Shown in pieces: positions 9,390 to 17,897 of a DNA stretch of 64,000 nucleotides (its first letter is position 1; each line of letters opens with the position of its first letter). The position numbers were made by a program, and so were the translations under genes. The notes under the pieces were generated by a model that was not told where the DNA came from, did no database searches, and worked only from the letters and a program-made list of their open reading frames with translations. The stretch is from Massilia norwichensis. Lineage in GTDB: Bacteria > Pseudomonadota > Gammaproteobacteria > Burkholderiales > Burkholderiaceae_D. The stretch is from the NCBI RefSeq assembly GCF_024753245.1, contig NZ_JANUGX010000003.1, positions 62,001 to 126,000 on the forward strand, given 5' to 3'.

Positions 9390-10913
9390 CTACCGCTGCA
9401 AACGTTCAATTTGCGCCTGATGGCGTTGCCAGTGGACGGCCAAGTTTTCGGCCCCATGCATGCCCGAGCGTGATGCGTTTGGATTGCGTAGGTAAACGGT
9501 CGCGGGCCGATCGCAGCAATCTCGACCGGCAACAGCCCAAAGACAGGTGTGATCGATCGCGCTCTTCGACCGGGTCCAATCGATGATTTCGTTCTTGCAC
9601 GCGGTCTCCGACCAGGACGACACTTCGTCGAAGGCAGCCAAGCATGTTGCACCGAAAATCTGACTGCTGATCCAGGCCTTTGTCGGCGTCGACCAGTGCG
9701 AGGGTACCTGACATGGCCTGGCCAGATGCCAGCCCACGATGCCGTAGTATTCCAATGCGGGTTTTGCAAACAGGTACCGTGGTGTGCCGCACCCTTCCCA
9801 AAGCATGCGCCAGCGGATGAATGCCAGCGCCTGCGAACAAAATGCCCCAGTACGTTGGCCGTCCACGCGCCACCCCATGCGGGCGGCCGCGGATCGGACA
9901 CATCGCTGGTGTTTCCAGAGCACTTGTCGCCAAAGCCGCCGTCGAATGGCCTTGTACGTGTCGATCAGAGCGCTCAGGCAGCTTTCCGAGGCGGGATCAA
10001 TCTGCTCCCCGTCTGCGGAACTGCAGTCATGATCTGCGAATTCGTCATCGTCATCGGACTTGATCGGGCGCCAGCACCCGCACTCGTACCGACTGACGGG
10101 TTCCGGGCGCAGGCCGGACCGTTTCTTGAACAGCCCTGGCGCGACGTCGTTGACCACGTGGGCGATAAAGCTTGCGTAGCGGGAATGGATTTCATGTTCC
10201 TCGACGTTGACATGGAATATCCCGGCCTTTCGTGCACTGATGAAGAGCCGATCAGAATCGTTGACATCGACCTGGTCGGCGTCGGCGGCGCGATGAAACT
10301 GAAGCAGTAACGACAGATTCGAGATGTGCTCCTGACGTAGACGCAGCAGTTCCGGACGCTCCTGGTTCATGGCCGGCGCCAGACCAAAGCCGCAGCGCGG
10401 ACAGTAGAACGGCTTGAGGACGAACGGGTTATTGAGGCGAAACGGGATCTGCTGCCCGCAGGCTGGACATTCTTCGCGCAAGCGATGTTCGTGGATTGGA
10501 CACGTCCGGGTCTGCCTCATCTGGAAGAGCGGCGTGTGGAAACCGTGGTTGAGGCATTGGGTACACCAACGTAGGTGGCCGTGCGAGCGCAATACGCTCC
10601 CTGGCAAGATTTCGTATAGGAAGGCGCGTCGGATTCTGGCCGTCGGAACGCGGAACATGTGGGCAAGCTGGTCGAGATCGAAGACGCTGGCGTCGCGGAG
10701 GTCGATGTCGGGCTTGACGCAGATTTTGCTGCGCCGCCCGGACGTCCGGTTCGTGATCAAGGGAGCCAATTCGCGCGCGGTCAGTTGGTTCAGGAGCGCG
10801 AATTTCCAGAACAGCGTCAAGGCCGACTCGCCCTGGATATGCCATTCCGTTCGCCAACACCATTGTTCAGCTTGCTCGCGGTAGGTGTCGAGAAGGATGC
10901 GGGCGCCGCTCAT
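9390..10913 (-). CDS. tniQ: TniQ/TnsD-like target-selection protein
   Basis: Likely target-site selector of the transposition module. The 507-aa protein has the TniQ zinc-finger pattern around residues 115-180: WCTQCLNHG, then TRTCPIHEHRLREECPACG, then FYCPRCG, i.e. repeated CxxC and CxxH pairs. The C-terminal two thirds is not recognisable by motif, as usual in this family, where it binds the target. It lies 7 nt downstream of the tniB stop, last in tnsA-tnsB-tnsC-tniQ. No attachment-site gene is visible nearby, so the target remains unknown. Confidence 0.85.
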   Translation of the reverse strand: MSGARILLDTYREQAEQWCWRTEWHIQGESALTLFWKFALLNQLTARELAPLITNRTSGRRSKICVKPDIDLRDASVFDLDQLAHMFRVPTARIRRAFLYEILPGSVLRSHGHLRWCTQCLNHGFHTPLFQMRQTRTCPIHEHRLREECPACGQQIPFRLNNPFVLKPFYCPRCGFGLAPAMNQERPELLRLRQEHISNLSLLLQFHRAADADQVDVNDSDRLFISARKAGIFHVNVEEHEIHSRYASFIAHVVNDVAPGLFKKRSGLRPEPVSRYECGCWRPIKSDDDDEFADHDCSSADGEQIDPASESCLSALIDTYKAIRRRLWRQVLWKHQRCVRSAAARMGWRVDGQRTGAFCSQALAFIRWRMLWEGCGTPRYLFAKPALEYYGIVGWHLARPCQVPSHWSTPTKAWISSQIFGATCLAAFDEVSSWSETACKNEIIDWTRSKSAIDHTCLWAVAGRDCCDRPATVYLRNPNASRSGMHGAENLAVHWQRHQAQIERLQR

Positions 10914-10920
10914 CGCCGTC

Positions 10921-11898
10921 TCAGTTCGACGGCATGCCGAGATGCAGTTCGCGCAGTGCCTCCACGAATAGAGACTCGGCTACCGCCTCGTCCCACATCT
11001 CTGGCGTGAACTTGAACCCGGCCCTGTCGAGCTGCATATTCGTTTCCAGTGCGATCTCCACGGCGTGCGCAAAATACTGCATCGGGATTTCCATCTGCAC
11101 GTTGATGCGTGCGCTGTTGTGGGCACGAAGGAATGCATCCCACAGCGCGAGTGCTTCGTCCACCAGGCGAAAGCCGTTGTCATATGCCTGCGGGTAAAAA
11201 AAGCGCGTGTAGGTCCAGGGCGTGGATGGTGGATGAATCGCGTCGTCGTAGCCTTGAAGACAGGTTGCCAGGCTGTCCGGATCTGCGAGGCCGTCGAACC
11301 GCATTTCCGCGATCATGAAGCGCAGGATGATCTGGGTGTGATTACTCTGGCGGAAAGCGGTCTTCTGGTTGAGTAATTGCGGCTGTCCGACCAGAAGCGT
11401 AATCATCCGGATTCCCTTCCTCTCGAGGCAGTCGTGAACATCGCGTAGCCATTCGTATTCCATGACTTCGAGACGCTGAGCCTCGTCCGCGAAGATCACG
11501 AACCAGTTATAGCCTGACGCGTCCACGAGTTCCGAGATGCGCTCGATGAGGCGCCGCCGCTTGCGGGTTATGGATCCTGTCAAAGCGCCAAGGTGACCCG
11601 TCGCTTCGAGGAGCGTGGTGAAAAAGCCGTCCTCGGAAGGTTTTTTCTTCGCCTCGGTACCGCAACTGAGGCACACCACGCCAGGGTACTCGCCCTGCAG
11701 GGCGTTCTTGACATATCGGATGCCATACGTTTTTCCGAAGCGTGGGTAGGCGAAAATCACCGCGCCGGGCGTATGCATGCGTACGAGCCGCTTCACTTTC
11801 TGCATCAAGGCATCGATGGAGGGCGTTGGAACAATGTATTGGTGCCGCGTCACCGGATGCTGGTCAACCGAAATCGGACGGACATGCGCACTGGACAT
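10921..11898 (-). CDS. tniB: TnsC/TniB-like AAA+ transposition ATPase
   Basis: ATP-dependent regulator that couples the target selector to the transposase. The 325-aa protein shows a Walker A in slightly non-standard form (YPRFGKTYG, about residues 51-59), a Walker B with WFVIFADEAQRL and a sensor-like region LLVGQPQLL. Size and architecture fit TniB/TnsC. The start ATG at 11898 lies 10 nt after the tnsB stop, consistent with an operon. Confidence 0.88.
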   Translation of the reverse strand: MSSAHVRPISVDQHPVTRHQYIVPTPSIDALMQKVKRLVRMHTPGAVIFAYPRFGKTYGIRYVKNALQGEYPGVVCLSCGTEAKKKPSEDGFFTTLLEATGHLGALTGSITRKRRRLIERISELVDASGYNWFVIFADEAQRLEVMEYEWLRDVHDCLERKGIRMITLLVGQPQLLNQKTAFRQSNHTQIILRFMIAEMRFDGLADPDSLATCLQGYDDAIHPPSTPWTYTRFFYPQAYDNGFRLVDEALALWDAFLRAHNSARINVQMEIPMQYFAHAVEIALETNMQLDRAGFKFTPEMWDEAVAESLFVEALRELHLGMPSN

Positions 11899-11908
11899 GC
11901 CTGACTCC

Positions 11909-13930
11909 TCAGAAAGTGATCGTACGCCGAATTTGCATGGGCTTTGGCTTCGGCGCCGCGGTAGGTTGTGGCACCTGCTGCGCGGAGGGTTCGGTCGCGG
12001 CTGGCCGCTCGCCCTGCGGCTCTGCTGGTGCCACAGCCGCTACGGCGATGGCGGGAGGGGCTTCCAGTGCTGGCGGTGACGCGGCGCTTGGAATGGACAA
12101 CAAGTCACTCTGCTGCTTGGTCAAAGCGTTTGCGGCCCGCTTGTTGCCTTTCGCCTGACGCCACTTGTAGCGGCCCCAGGCCACGACGGGACATTCGTCG
12201 CGCTCGACCGCCAGCTTGCGTTCGGCAATGAGCCGATAAATTTCCTGTCGTACGCGTAGGGAATGGGGAGTAATGTGCCAAGGGCGAGCGGCCGTGAGAA
12301 TACCCAGCTCGGTACCGTCTTCGAAGAATGCCTTGACGGCCCGGATATCCCTCACATCGTAATAGATGCGCAGTTTACGGCCGATGAGACCAGCGTTCGT
12401 GGCCAGGACGGCGCTGGTGTATTTGACATGCCAGAAGTTGATGTGAGGCCTGATGCCGGCCTCCACTGAGCCCCTGATCGGCACCACCCTCGCTTCCTGC
12501 ATCAGGCATAAATTGCTGCGCAGGGGCATGGGCAGCTTGCGCAAGAATGCGTTTGACACCTGCAGTGAGTAGGACATGGCTTCCAGAGGCGTTTTTCCTC
12601 CTACCCCGGGATGAGCTGTCGCGTTGTAATTCGAAATGAGCACATGGATCATGTCCTCAAGTTCAGGCAGCTCGACGTTCAATCTTGCGTCGCCTTTCGG
12701 TTCGCTGAGCGCACGTTCGATAGCCTCCGGCGAATTCCCTACCGTACCAGGAAGACGGTGCGCGAAATGCCGCGCGATCAGGTGGAAGAAGCGTTCAATG
12801 TAGGGGCGGTCGTTGGGCGTTGCGGGCGGGCCGTTGTCGGTCCAGCAGCCGACGATCTGATTCAAGCGTGTAAGGGTGTCTGCGGCCAGGTGGGACTTGG
12901 CACCGTCCATACGGAACCAGTCCCAACACGCAAACGCCGTCTCGGGTACCACGGCCGACGGGAAGCCACCACCGTCGCGGACAGTTAGCTCCGGTATACA
13001 GTAGTAGCGTGGAAGAGCGGGCGTCAGCGCCGCCTGCAGCGCCGCGGCGACATCGTCCTTGTTGTATTCCTTACCCAAAGCAATGTGATATCCAAGTACT
13101 GCCCTAGTGTAGACATCGAGGAGCACTAGTATCCAGATTCGGTGAAGCTCGAGCGTTTGTTCCATTCCGAAGGGATCAATTAGTCTGACCGTGACCCGCA
13201 GATCGATTTGGTGTCCATCGAATTCCACGACCTCGAACGGTCGGGTCGCCGCCGGTGCTTGCTCCATCGTGCTCGGCGCCATGCGCGCCTTGCGGCCGCG
13301 TGCATGTGAGACAGCCATGTCGAAGTCCTTTTCCACGATGCCGCGGATGTATGCGCTTAGCGAACGTACCGCCAGGCGCTTCGTATTGAGGGGATACTTG
13401 TCCCCCGTGATCCCTGCAGTCCGACATGCTTCGATGAATTCCCGATGGATGTCCCGGATGGGCTGACGAACCTGGCCGCCCAGCTTGACTGACTTGTTCC
13501 GGCTTTGGACCGCCTTGCGGATCAGCTGATCGATGGCGGGATAGTCCCGCATGAGTTGTCCGAACGCGCCGGCGCAACCGTCACGGGCATACGGGGTCGG
13601 CGCCACAAGCGTGACCCGTTCGTAGCCCTTCGTGCGCACGTAGCGCAAAGCGACGCGAAACCCGAAGATCTTGCCATCTTCGTGCTTGTCGAGGCAGCAT
13701 CTCGCCGCGCGATAAAGCGTTTCGCGGTGCACGCGATGACGCTCGAGGATGCGCGCGACAGCCGTGTCTTGGTCCGCAAACAGGTCCCACAGTGCCTCGC
13801 ACAATGCGTGTACCTGTTGTTGCTCGGCGGCCGGTAGATGTGACGCGTCGACAGTCGGCCAAAGTTCGACCGGAGGCGCTGTCAGTAGAAGCGCTTGCCT
13901 GTCGAAGCGTTTGGCGGATGACCGCGTCAT
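11909..13930 (-). CDS. tnsB: TnsB/TniA-like DDE transposase (Mu/rve family)
   Basis: Catalyses 3' strand transfer. With the ATG at 13930, which overlaps the tnsA-like stop by ATGA, it is 673 aa; a longer reading to 13984 lies inside the upstream gene. Retroviral-integrase-fold landmarks: the first acidic residue in VVEFDGHQIDL, a region IWILVLLDVYTRAVLGYHIA, MDGAKSHLA, and the catalytic Glu in NDRPYIERFFHLIARHFAHR. A Mu-C-like beta-barrel domain and a Pro/Ala-rich C-terminal tail follow (about the last 60 residues), which probably contacts TnsC. A heteromeric transposase partner of the upstream gene. Confidence 0.9.
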   Translation of the reverse strand: MTRSSAKRFDRQALLLTAPPVELWPTVDASHLPAAEQQQVHALCEALWDLFADQDTAVARILERHRVHRETLYRAARCCLDKHEDGKIFGFRVALRYVRTKGYERVTLVAPTPYARDGCAGAFGQLMRDYPAIDQLIRKAVQSRNKSVKLGGQVRQPIRDIHREFIEACRTAGITGDKYPLNTKRLAVRSLSAYIRGIVEKDFDMAVSHARGRKARMAPSTMEQAPAATRPFEVVEFDGHQIDLRVTVRLIDPFGMEQTLELHRIWILVLLDVYTRAVLGYHIALGKEYNKDDVAAALQAALTPALPRYYCIPELTVRDGGGFPSAVVPETAFACWDWFRMDGAKSHLAADTLTRLNQIVGCWTDNGPPATPNDRPYIERFFHLIARHFAHRLPGTVGNSPEAIERALSEPKGDARLNVELPELEDMIHVLISNYNATAHPGVGGKTPLEAMSYSLQVSNAFLRKLPMPLRSNLCLMQEARVVPIRGSVEAGIRPHINFWHVKYTSAVLATNAGLIGRKLRIYYDVRDIRAVKAFFEDGTELGILTAARPWHITPHSLRVRQEIYRLIAERKLAVERDECPVVAWGRYKWRQAKGNKRAANALTKQQSDLLSIPSAASPPALEAPPAIAVAAVAPAEPQGERPAATEPSAQQVPQPTAAPKPKPMQIRRTITF

Positions 13931-14571
13931 GGCCGTTCGATCATGTGGTTCGGACCGAGCGGAAGCGTCACCAGCTGCTTGCACACCGCGTGGCCGCGGT
14001 GCAGCACCATGTAGATAGCCAGCCGGACGGTAGAACTATCGAAGTCCGTCAGTTCGGACTGAAGCTGGCCAATCGTCTTCCCGGTACCCAACGTGGAGAG
14101 CAATTCGCGACACAGCGGTTCTGGTACGAATCGCTGGAACGCAGCGAGGTCACGGATGATCGTGCCCCAGTTGGCCAAGGCCGTACGATGCTGGACCATG
14201 TCGTTTGGGTCCAGGCATCTGATCGGGATCCCATCGATCGTTTTCGTGTCGAGCGCCCGCACGCTGACGCCGGCATCTTCGTTGGCGATATCCGAATCGC
14301 CCTCGCGCAGCAGGATTAAAAGCTCATCGCCATCTGGGCGTTGAACCCAGAAGTCGAATGCGCGTTGCGGTCGCATGTCGGGTACGAGGAGCGGGCGTTC
14401 GCAGTAGCTTAGAACCTGGGTACTGGCTTCGAGGGAGGTCCACAGGTCAAGGGCGTCGCGGCCGAACAGGGTGACCTGCCGTTGTAACTTGGGTGCATAG
14501 ACATCGTAACGATGGCTATGATATGGCCGCCTGTTGAGTACAGACTCTTTATAGCGCGGAACGGATCCCAT
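13927..14571 (-). CDS. TnsA-like endonuclease subunit, catalytic residues partly non-canonical
   Basis: First gene of the module, 214 aa. Its N-terminal half follows the TnsA pattern: an acidic residue in LWTSLEAST, a predicted strand VLSYCERPLLV, then an Asp in RAFDFWVQRPDG. The expected (Q/E)xK triad end is replaced by LILLRE, so the catalytic Lys is Arg and the Gln/Glu is absent. It may be an inactive or altered 5'-nicking subunit, which would make transposition replicative. The assignment rests on position upstream of tnsB plus this pattern, so confidence is moderate. Expression probably starts in the 523-nt region before it. Confidence 0.6.
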   Translation of the reverse strand: MGSVPRYKESVLNRRPYHSHRYDVYAPKLQRQVTLFGRDALDLWTSLEASTQVLSYCERPLLVPDMRPQRAFDFWVQRPDGDELLILLREGDSDIANEDAGVSVRALDTKTIDGIPIRCLDPNDMVQHRTALANWGTIIRDLAAFQRFVPEPLCRELLSTLGTGKTIGQLQSELTDFDSSTVRLAIYMVLHRGHAVCKQLVTLPLGPNHMIERP

Positions 14572-14763
14572 GCAGCCTCCTAGAACTCAACAGGAAGCTC
14601 GATGGTATGCTTTTCGTGCGATGCCGGCGCACGATTGTGCGGTACCGTACATTGGAAAAGATATGCCAGGGTGATAGGCGGTTTGTTGACGGGACTATGC
14701 GGTCTTACACGTCACAGAGTCGTGGCCAGGGGCAATTTGCGGGATTATCTAGGCAGCGGAAAG

Positions 14764-14781
14764 TCACACATTTCCTTCATC
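14764..14781 (+). repeat. Transposon-end 18-bp repeat, copy 1
   Basis: TCACACATTTCCTTCATC. It matches copy 3 (14858-14875) at 17 of 18 positions and is inverted relative to copy 2, from which it is separated by 4 nt. Multiple short repeats beside tnsA are typical of TnsB-binding sites in Tn7-like right ends. Confidence 0.6.
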
Positions 14782-14785
14782 GCCA

Positions 14786-14803
14786 GATGAAGCAAAAGTG
14801 TGA
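14786..14803 (-). repeat. Transposon-end 18-bp repeat, copy 2 (inverted)
   Basis: GATGAAGCAAAAGTGTGA; its complement TCACACTTTTGCTTCATC differs from copy 1 at two positions. Together the two form a near-palindrome of 40 nt. Confidence 0.6.
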
Positions 14804-14857
14804 TTCTTGAAGGGGCGGCGGGAGATTTTGTATAGGCGGACGGGAGACGCTCCGCAG

Positions 14858-14875
14858 TCACACATTTACTTCATC
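14858..14875 (+). repeat. Transposon-end 18-bp repeat, copy 3 (outermost)
   Basis: TCACACATTTACTTCATC, the copy farthest from the tns genes. The transposon boundary is expected close to it; no target duplication could be assigned. Confidence 0.6.
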
Positions 14876-14927
14876 GTACGTCAGGCAAAGTTCTGTTGGT
14901 CCGCAGCCAAACCTCGGCATTTCCTAT

Positions 14928-14943
14928 TTCGTCGAATTACGAA
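14928..14943. promoter_or_regulatory. TTCGT-N6-ACGAA dyad, candidate ArsR operator 1
   Basis: Perfect 5-bp arms with spacer CGAATT. The second copy lies 61 bp downstream, about six helical turns. The site lies upstream of the ars operon; the ArsR link is inferred from position. Confidence 0.45.
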
Positions 14944-14987
14944 TGCATGGGCGCAGCGATAGACCCGGACGCGCGCCTGAACCGGTT

Positions 14988-15005
14988 ATTCGTTAATCGA
15001 CGAAT
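14988..15005. promoter_or_regulatory. ATTCGT-N6-ACGAAT dyad, candidate ArsR operator 2
   Basis: Perfect 6-bp arms (14988-14993 and 15000-15005) around TAATCG, followed by AT-rich AATATAGAATATCG. Same core as the dyad at 14928-14943. The position about 90 nt before the first arsC start fits an operator overlapping the promoter. Confidence 0.5.
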
Positions 15006-15094
15006 ATAGAATATCGTCGTTGTCATCAAACGGTCAAGATGTTTCGATATATTTGGAAGTGTCGTATCAACCAACCGAACAGGTCGAGACCGCC

Positions 15095-15607
15095 ATGACT
15101 GACAACAGGATTTTCAACGTACTATTTCTTTGCACCGGCAACTCCTCGCGCAGCATTATTGCCGAGGCCATCCTCAACGCCACCAGCGCTGGCCGGTTTC
15201 GCGCCTACAGCGCAGGAAGCCATCCAGGCAGCTCGGTGCATCCCTTTGCGATCGAACAGATCGAACGGCTCGGCTTCCCCGTCCAGGGCCTGCGCAGCAA
15301 AAGCTGGGATGAGTACGCAGTTGCCGATGCTCCGCACATGGACTTCGTGATCACGGTATGCGACAAGGCCGCTGGCGAGGCGTGTCCCCGCTGGCCAGGG
15401 CACCCGATCACGGCGCATTGGAGCTTCGAAGATCCAGCAGCATTCGTGGGCAGCGACCGGGAGCATCGCCAGGTCTTTGCCCGCACATGCCGCGAGATCA
15501 AGAATCGCCTCGACATCTTTTCCATGCTTCCGTTTGCGACGCTGTCGCGCCTGGCTATCCAAAAGGAACTGGCCGCCATCGGCCGTTCGGACGTGCCGCT
15601 CCTGTGA
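15095..15607 (+). CDS. arsC: Arsenate reductase, LMW-phosphatase/thioredoxin type (first copy)
   Basis: Reduces arsenate to arsenite in the cytoplasm. The 170-aa protein has the P-loop CTGNSSR (CX5R) near the N-terminus and the second Cys pair in VITVCDKAAGEACP, the redox pair of thioredoxin-coupled ArsC. The frame is open from 15020, but the ATG at 15095 gives MTDNRIFNVLFLCTGN, matching family N-termini. First gene of the ars cluster, lying before arsR, 61 nt from it. A second enzyme of the same family is at 16050, but the two are clearly different proteins. Confidence 0.9.
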   Translation: MTDNRIFNVLFLCTGNSSRSIIAEAILNATSAGRFRAYSAGSHPGSSVHPFAIEQIERLGFPVQGLRSKSWDEYAVADAPHMDFVITVCDKAAGEACPRWPGHPITAHWSFEDPAAFVGSDREHRQVFARTCREIKNRLDIFSMLPFATLSRLAIQKELAAIGRSDVPLL

Positions 15608-15611
15608 GGGC

Positions 15612-15641
15612 TTGCCGCACAGGCGTCAATTCCACTATACT
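15612..15641 (+). promoter_or_regulatory. Putative arsR promoter (TTGCCG-N18-TATACT)
   Basis: -35-like TTGCCG at 15612-15617 and -10 TATACT at 15636-15641, 27 nt before the arsR ATG, with an AT-rich ATCGAATATTTGGA between. It suggests that arsR can be transcribed independently of the first arsC. Confidence 0.5.
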
Positions 15642-15668
15642 GGAACTATCGAATATTTGGACGAGATC

Positions 15669-16013
15669 ATGGACACGAAACCCGCACTTGCCGCGCTTGC
15701 CGCCCTCGCCCAGGAATCAAGGCTGGCAACCTTTCGCTTGCTCGTGCAGGCTGGCCCTGCAGGACTTTCCGCAACCAAGATTGCCGAGGCACTCGGCACG
15801 CCTCCCTCATCGCTGTCCTTTCATCTGAAAGAACTTACCCACGCCAACCTGGTGATTCCGCGCCAGGAAGGCCGTTTCATCATTTACGCAGCGAACTTCG
15901 ACACGATGAATCAGCTGCTGGGCTTCCTGACCGAGAACTGCTGTGGCGGCAATCCTTGTTCGCCAACGAATGGCTCGGGATGTGAGCCCATCGCTTCCAG
16001 CCAAACAAGCTAA
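15669..16013 (+). CDS. arsR: ArsR-family arsenical-responsive repressor
   Basis: Winged-helix repressor released by As(III)/Sb(III). The 114-aa protein has the recognition helix in TPPSSLSFHLKELTHANLV and a wing REGRFIIYAA-like. The classical ELCVCDL-type site in the DNA-binding helix is absent; instead the tail carries Cys 91, 92, 97 and 105 (ENCCGGNPC), like the C-terminal Cys-pair type of ArsR known from Acidithiobacillus. The ATG at 15669 is chosen over upstream in-frame starts because it fits the family length and follows a plausible promoter. Followed by the second arsC after 36 nt. Confidence 0.92.
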   Translation: MDTKPALAALAALAQESRLATFRLLVQAGPAGLSATKIAEALGTPPSSLSFHLKELTHANLVIPRQEGRFIIYAANFDTMNQLLGFLTENCCGGNPCSPTNGSGCEPIASSQTS

Positions 16014-16049
16014 TTTCTGCGCTTATTTCCTCTCAACCTAAGGTCTACC

Positions 16050-16529
16050 GTGAACGTACTTTTTCTTTGCACCGGCAATTCGTGCCGCTCGCTCATCAGT
16101 GAAGCCGTCTTCAATCATCTGGCTCCAACTGGCTGGCACGCCATCAGCGCAGGCAGCCAACCGACCGGCAAGTTGAACGACAAGGCGCTCGCCCTGCTCG
16201 CCAGCAAAGGCATTTCCACCGAGGGCTACTACAGCAAGTCCTGGGACAATTTGCCCGTCACCCCTGACCTCGTGGTAACGGTGTGTGCCAGCGCTGCCGG
16301 TGAAACCTGCCCGGCCTACCTCGGTCCGGTGCTTCGTACGCATTGGGGTGTCGAAGACCCAAGCCACGTCGTCGGTACCGAAGAGGAAATCGACGCCGCC
16401 TTCGAAAAGGCCTACGCCATCCTCCGCGCACGTATCGAAGCCTTCCTCGCCCTGCCGCTCGAGAAGTTGAAATCCGACCGCGCGAAGTTCAAGACCGAAC
16501 TCGACCGCATCGGCCATATCGGCGCCTGA
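16050..16529 (+). CDS. arsC: Arsenate reductase, LMW-phosphatase/thioredoxin type (second copy)
   Basis: 159 aa, starting with GTG at 16050 after an AAGG ribosome-binding site. It carries FLCTGNSCRS (CX5R) and VVTVCASAAGETCP with the resolving Cys pair. It resembles the first copy in layout but differs along its length, so it is an older paralogue rather than a recent duplicate. It is followed by arsB after 74 nt. Role: cytoplasmic arsenate reduction feeding ArsB. Confidence 0.92.
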   Translation: MNVLFLCTGNSCRSLISEAVFNHLAPTGWHAISAGSQPTGKLNDKALALLASKGISTEGYYSKSWDNLPVTPDLVVTVCASAAGETCPAYLGPVLRTHWGVEDPSHVVGTEEEIDAAFEKAYAILRARIEAFLALPLEKLKSDRAKFKTELDRIGHIGA

Positions 16530-16603
16530 ACGCCACCTTCCGTTACGTCAGCCGGGCCATTGCCCGGCTTGTCCATGTGCCCGTAGCTCCCTGAAAGACT
16601 TCC

Positions 16604-17884
16604 GTGCTGATCGCATTTCTCATCTTCCTGATAACCCTCACCTTCGTCATCTGGCAGCCTCGCGGCCTCGGTATCGGCTGGAGCGCCGCCGCGGGCGCCG
16701 CCGTGGCCTTGCTCGCGGGCGTCATCCACGTCAGTGACATTCCCACCGTCTGGCATATCGTCTGGAATGCCACCGGTGCGTTCGTGGCCGTCATCATCAT
16801 CAGCCTCCTGCTCGACAAGGCCGGCTTCTTCGAGTGGGCTGCGTTGCACGTGGCGCGTTGGGGCGGCGGCAGCGGCCGGCGCCTGTTTGTGCTTCTTGTC
16901 TTGCTGGGTGCGGCCGTGGCCGCGCTGTTCGCCAACGATGGCGCGGCGCTGATCCTGACGCCCATCGTCATCGCCATGCTGGTCGCCTTGCGATTTTCGC
17001 CGAAAGCCACGCTGGCCTTCGTAATGGCGGCCGGTTTCATCGCCGACACTGCCAGCCTGCCGCTGGTCGTGTCGAACCTCGTGAATATCGTCTCGGCCGA
17101 CTATTTCAATATCGGCTTTGCGCGCTACGCCGCAGTGATGGTGCCGGTGAACCTGGTGTCGGTGGCCGCGACGCTTGCCGCGCTGGTCTGGTTCTTCCGC
17201 AAGGACATCCCGGCCAACTACGACGTGACACAACTGAAACGCCCCGAGGAGGCCATCCATGACCGCGCCACCTTCGTCACCGGCTGGTGGGTGCTGGGCA
17301 TGCTGCTGGTCGGCTTCTTCTGGCTCGACGCTGCCGGCATCCCGATCAGTGCCGTGGCCGCGGTTGGCGCAGTGCTGCTGCTGGCTGTCGCTGCGCGCGG
17401 GCACCGGATCTCGACCCGCGAGGTGCTGCGCGGCGCCCCATGGCAGGTGGTCGTATTCTCGCTGGGGATGTACCTGGTGGTCTATGGCCTGCGCAATGCC
17501 GGGTTGACGGACTACCTCACTGCCCTGCTCAACCGGTGCGCCGAGCATGGCGTGTGGGGCGCAGCGCTCGGCACCGGCTTCATCACTGCCATCCTGTCGT
17601 CGATCATGAATAATATGCCGACCGTACTCGTGGGCGCGCTGGCAATCGACGCCACCACGGCACAGGGTGTTGTGCGCGAAGCGATGGTGTACGCGAACGT
17701 GATTGGTGCTGACCTCGGCCCGAAGATCACGCCGATTGGCAGCCTCGCCACGCTGTTGTGGCTGCACGTGCTTTCGGCGAAGAATATCCAGATCTCTTGG
17801 GGCTACTACTTCCGGATCGGTATTCTCCTGACCCTGCCGATCCTGCTGGTGACCCTGAGCGCGCTTGCCCTGCGCTTGAGCTGA
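16604..17884 (+). CDS. arsB: ArsB arsenite/antimonite antiporter
   Basis: Integral membrane arsenite exporter of the ArsB/NhaD ion-transporter superfamily. The 426-aa protein starts with GTG at 16604 and has about 12 hydrophobic helices. Family-like stretches are [40 protein letters not shown] and, near the C-terminus, [13 protein letters not shown] and [20 protein letters not shown]. It lies between the two arsenate-reductase types; arsC2 follows after 13 nt. No arsA or arsD is present, so it is presumably driven by membrane potential alone. Confidence 0.95.
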   Translation: MLIAFLIFLITLTFVIWQPRGLGIGWSAAAGAAVALLAGVIHVSDIPTVWHIVWNATGAFVAVIIISLLLDKAGFFEWAALHVARWGGGSGRRLFVLLVLLGAAVAALFANDGAALILTPIVIAMLVALRFSPKATLAFVMAAGFIADTASLPLVVSNLVNIVSADYFNIGFARYAAVMVPVNLVSVAATLAALVWFFRKDIPANYDVTQLKRPEEAIHDRATFVTGWWVLGMLLVGFFWLDAAGIPISAVAAVGAVLLLAVAARGHRISTREVLRGAPWQVVVFSLGMYLVVYGLRNAGLTDYLTALLNRCAEHGVWGAALGTGFITAILSSIMNNMPTVLVGALAIDATTAQGVVREAMVYANVIGADLGPKITPIGSLATLLWLHVLSAKNIQISWGYYFRIGILLTLPILLVTLSALALRLS

Positions 17885-17897
17885 GAAAGGACCGAAC

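Larger units (their letters stand above)
14572..15094. other. Gene-free region holding the transposon right end and the ars promoter region
   Basis: 523 nt between the divergent tnsA-like and arsC genes. The left half has three 18-bp end-like repeats (14764-14875) near GC-rich GGCGG...GGGAGA stretches. The right half has two TTCGT-N6-ACGAA dyads (14928-14943 and 14989-15004) next to AT-rich sequence suited to a promoter. Short ORFs inside (e.g. 14602-14790) show no recognisable protein and cross the repeats. Confidence 0.55.

Noticed and set aside
9220..9420. 66-aa Cys-containing plus-strand ORF after the ZIP-like gene
   Set aside because: No recognisable family, no ribosome-binding site, overlaps the tniQ 3' end and lies in the possible transposon end.
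14602..14810. Two short plus-strand ORFs upstream of the ars operon
   Set aside because: Both read across the transposon-end repeats and have no homologue that I recognise; the region is better explained as regulatory DNA and transposon end.
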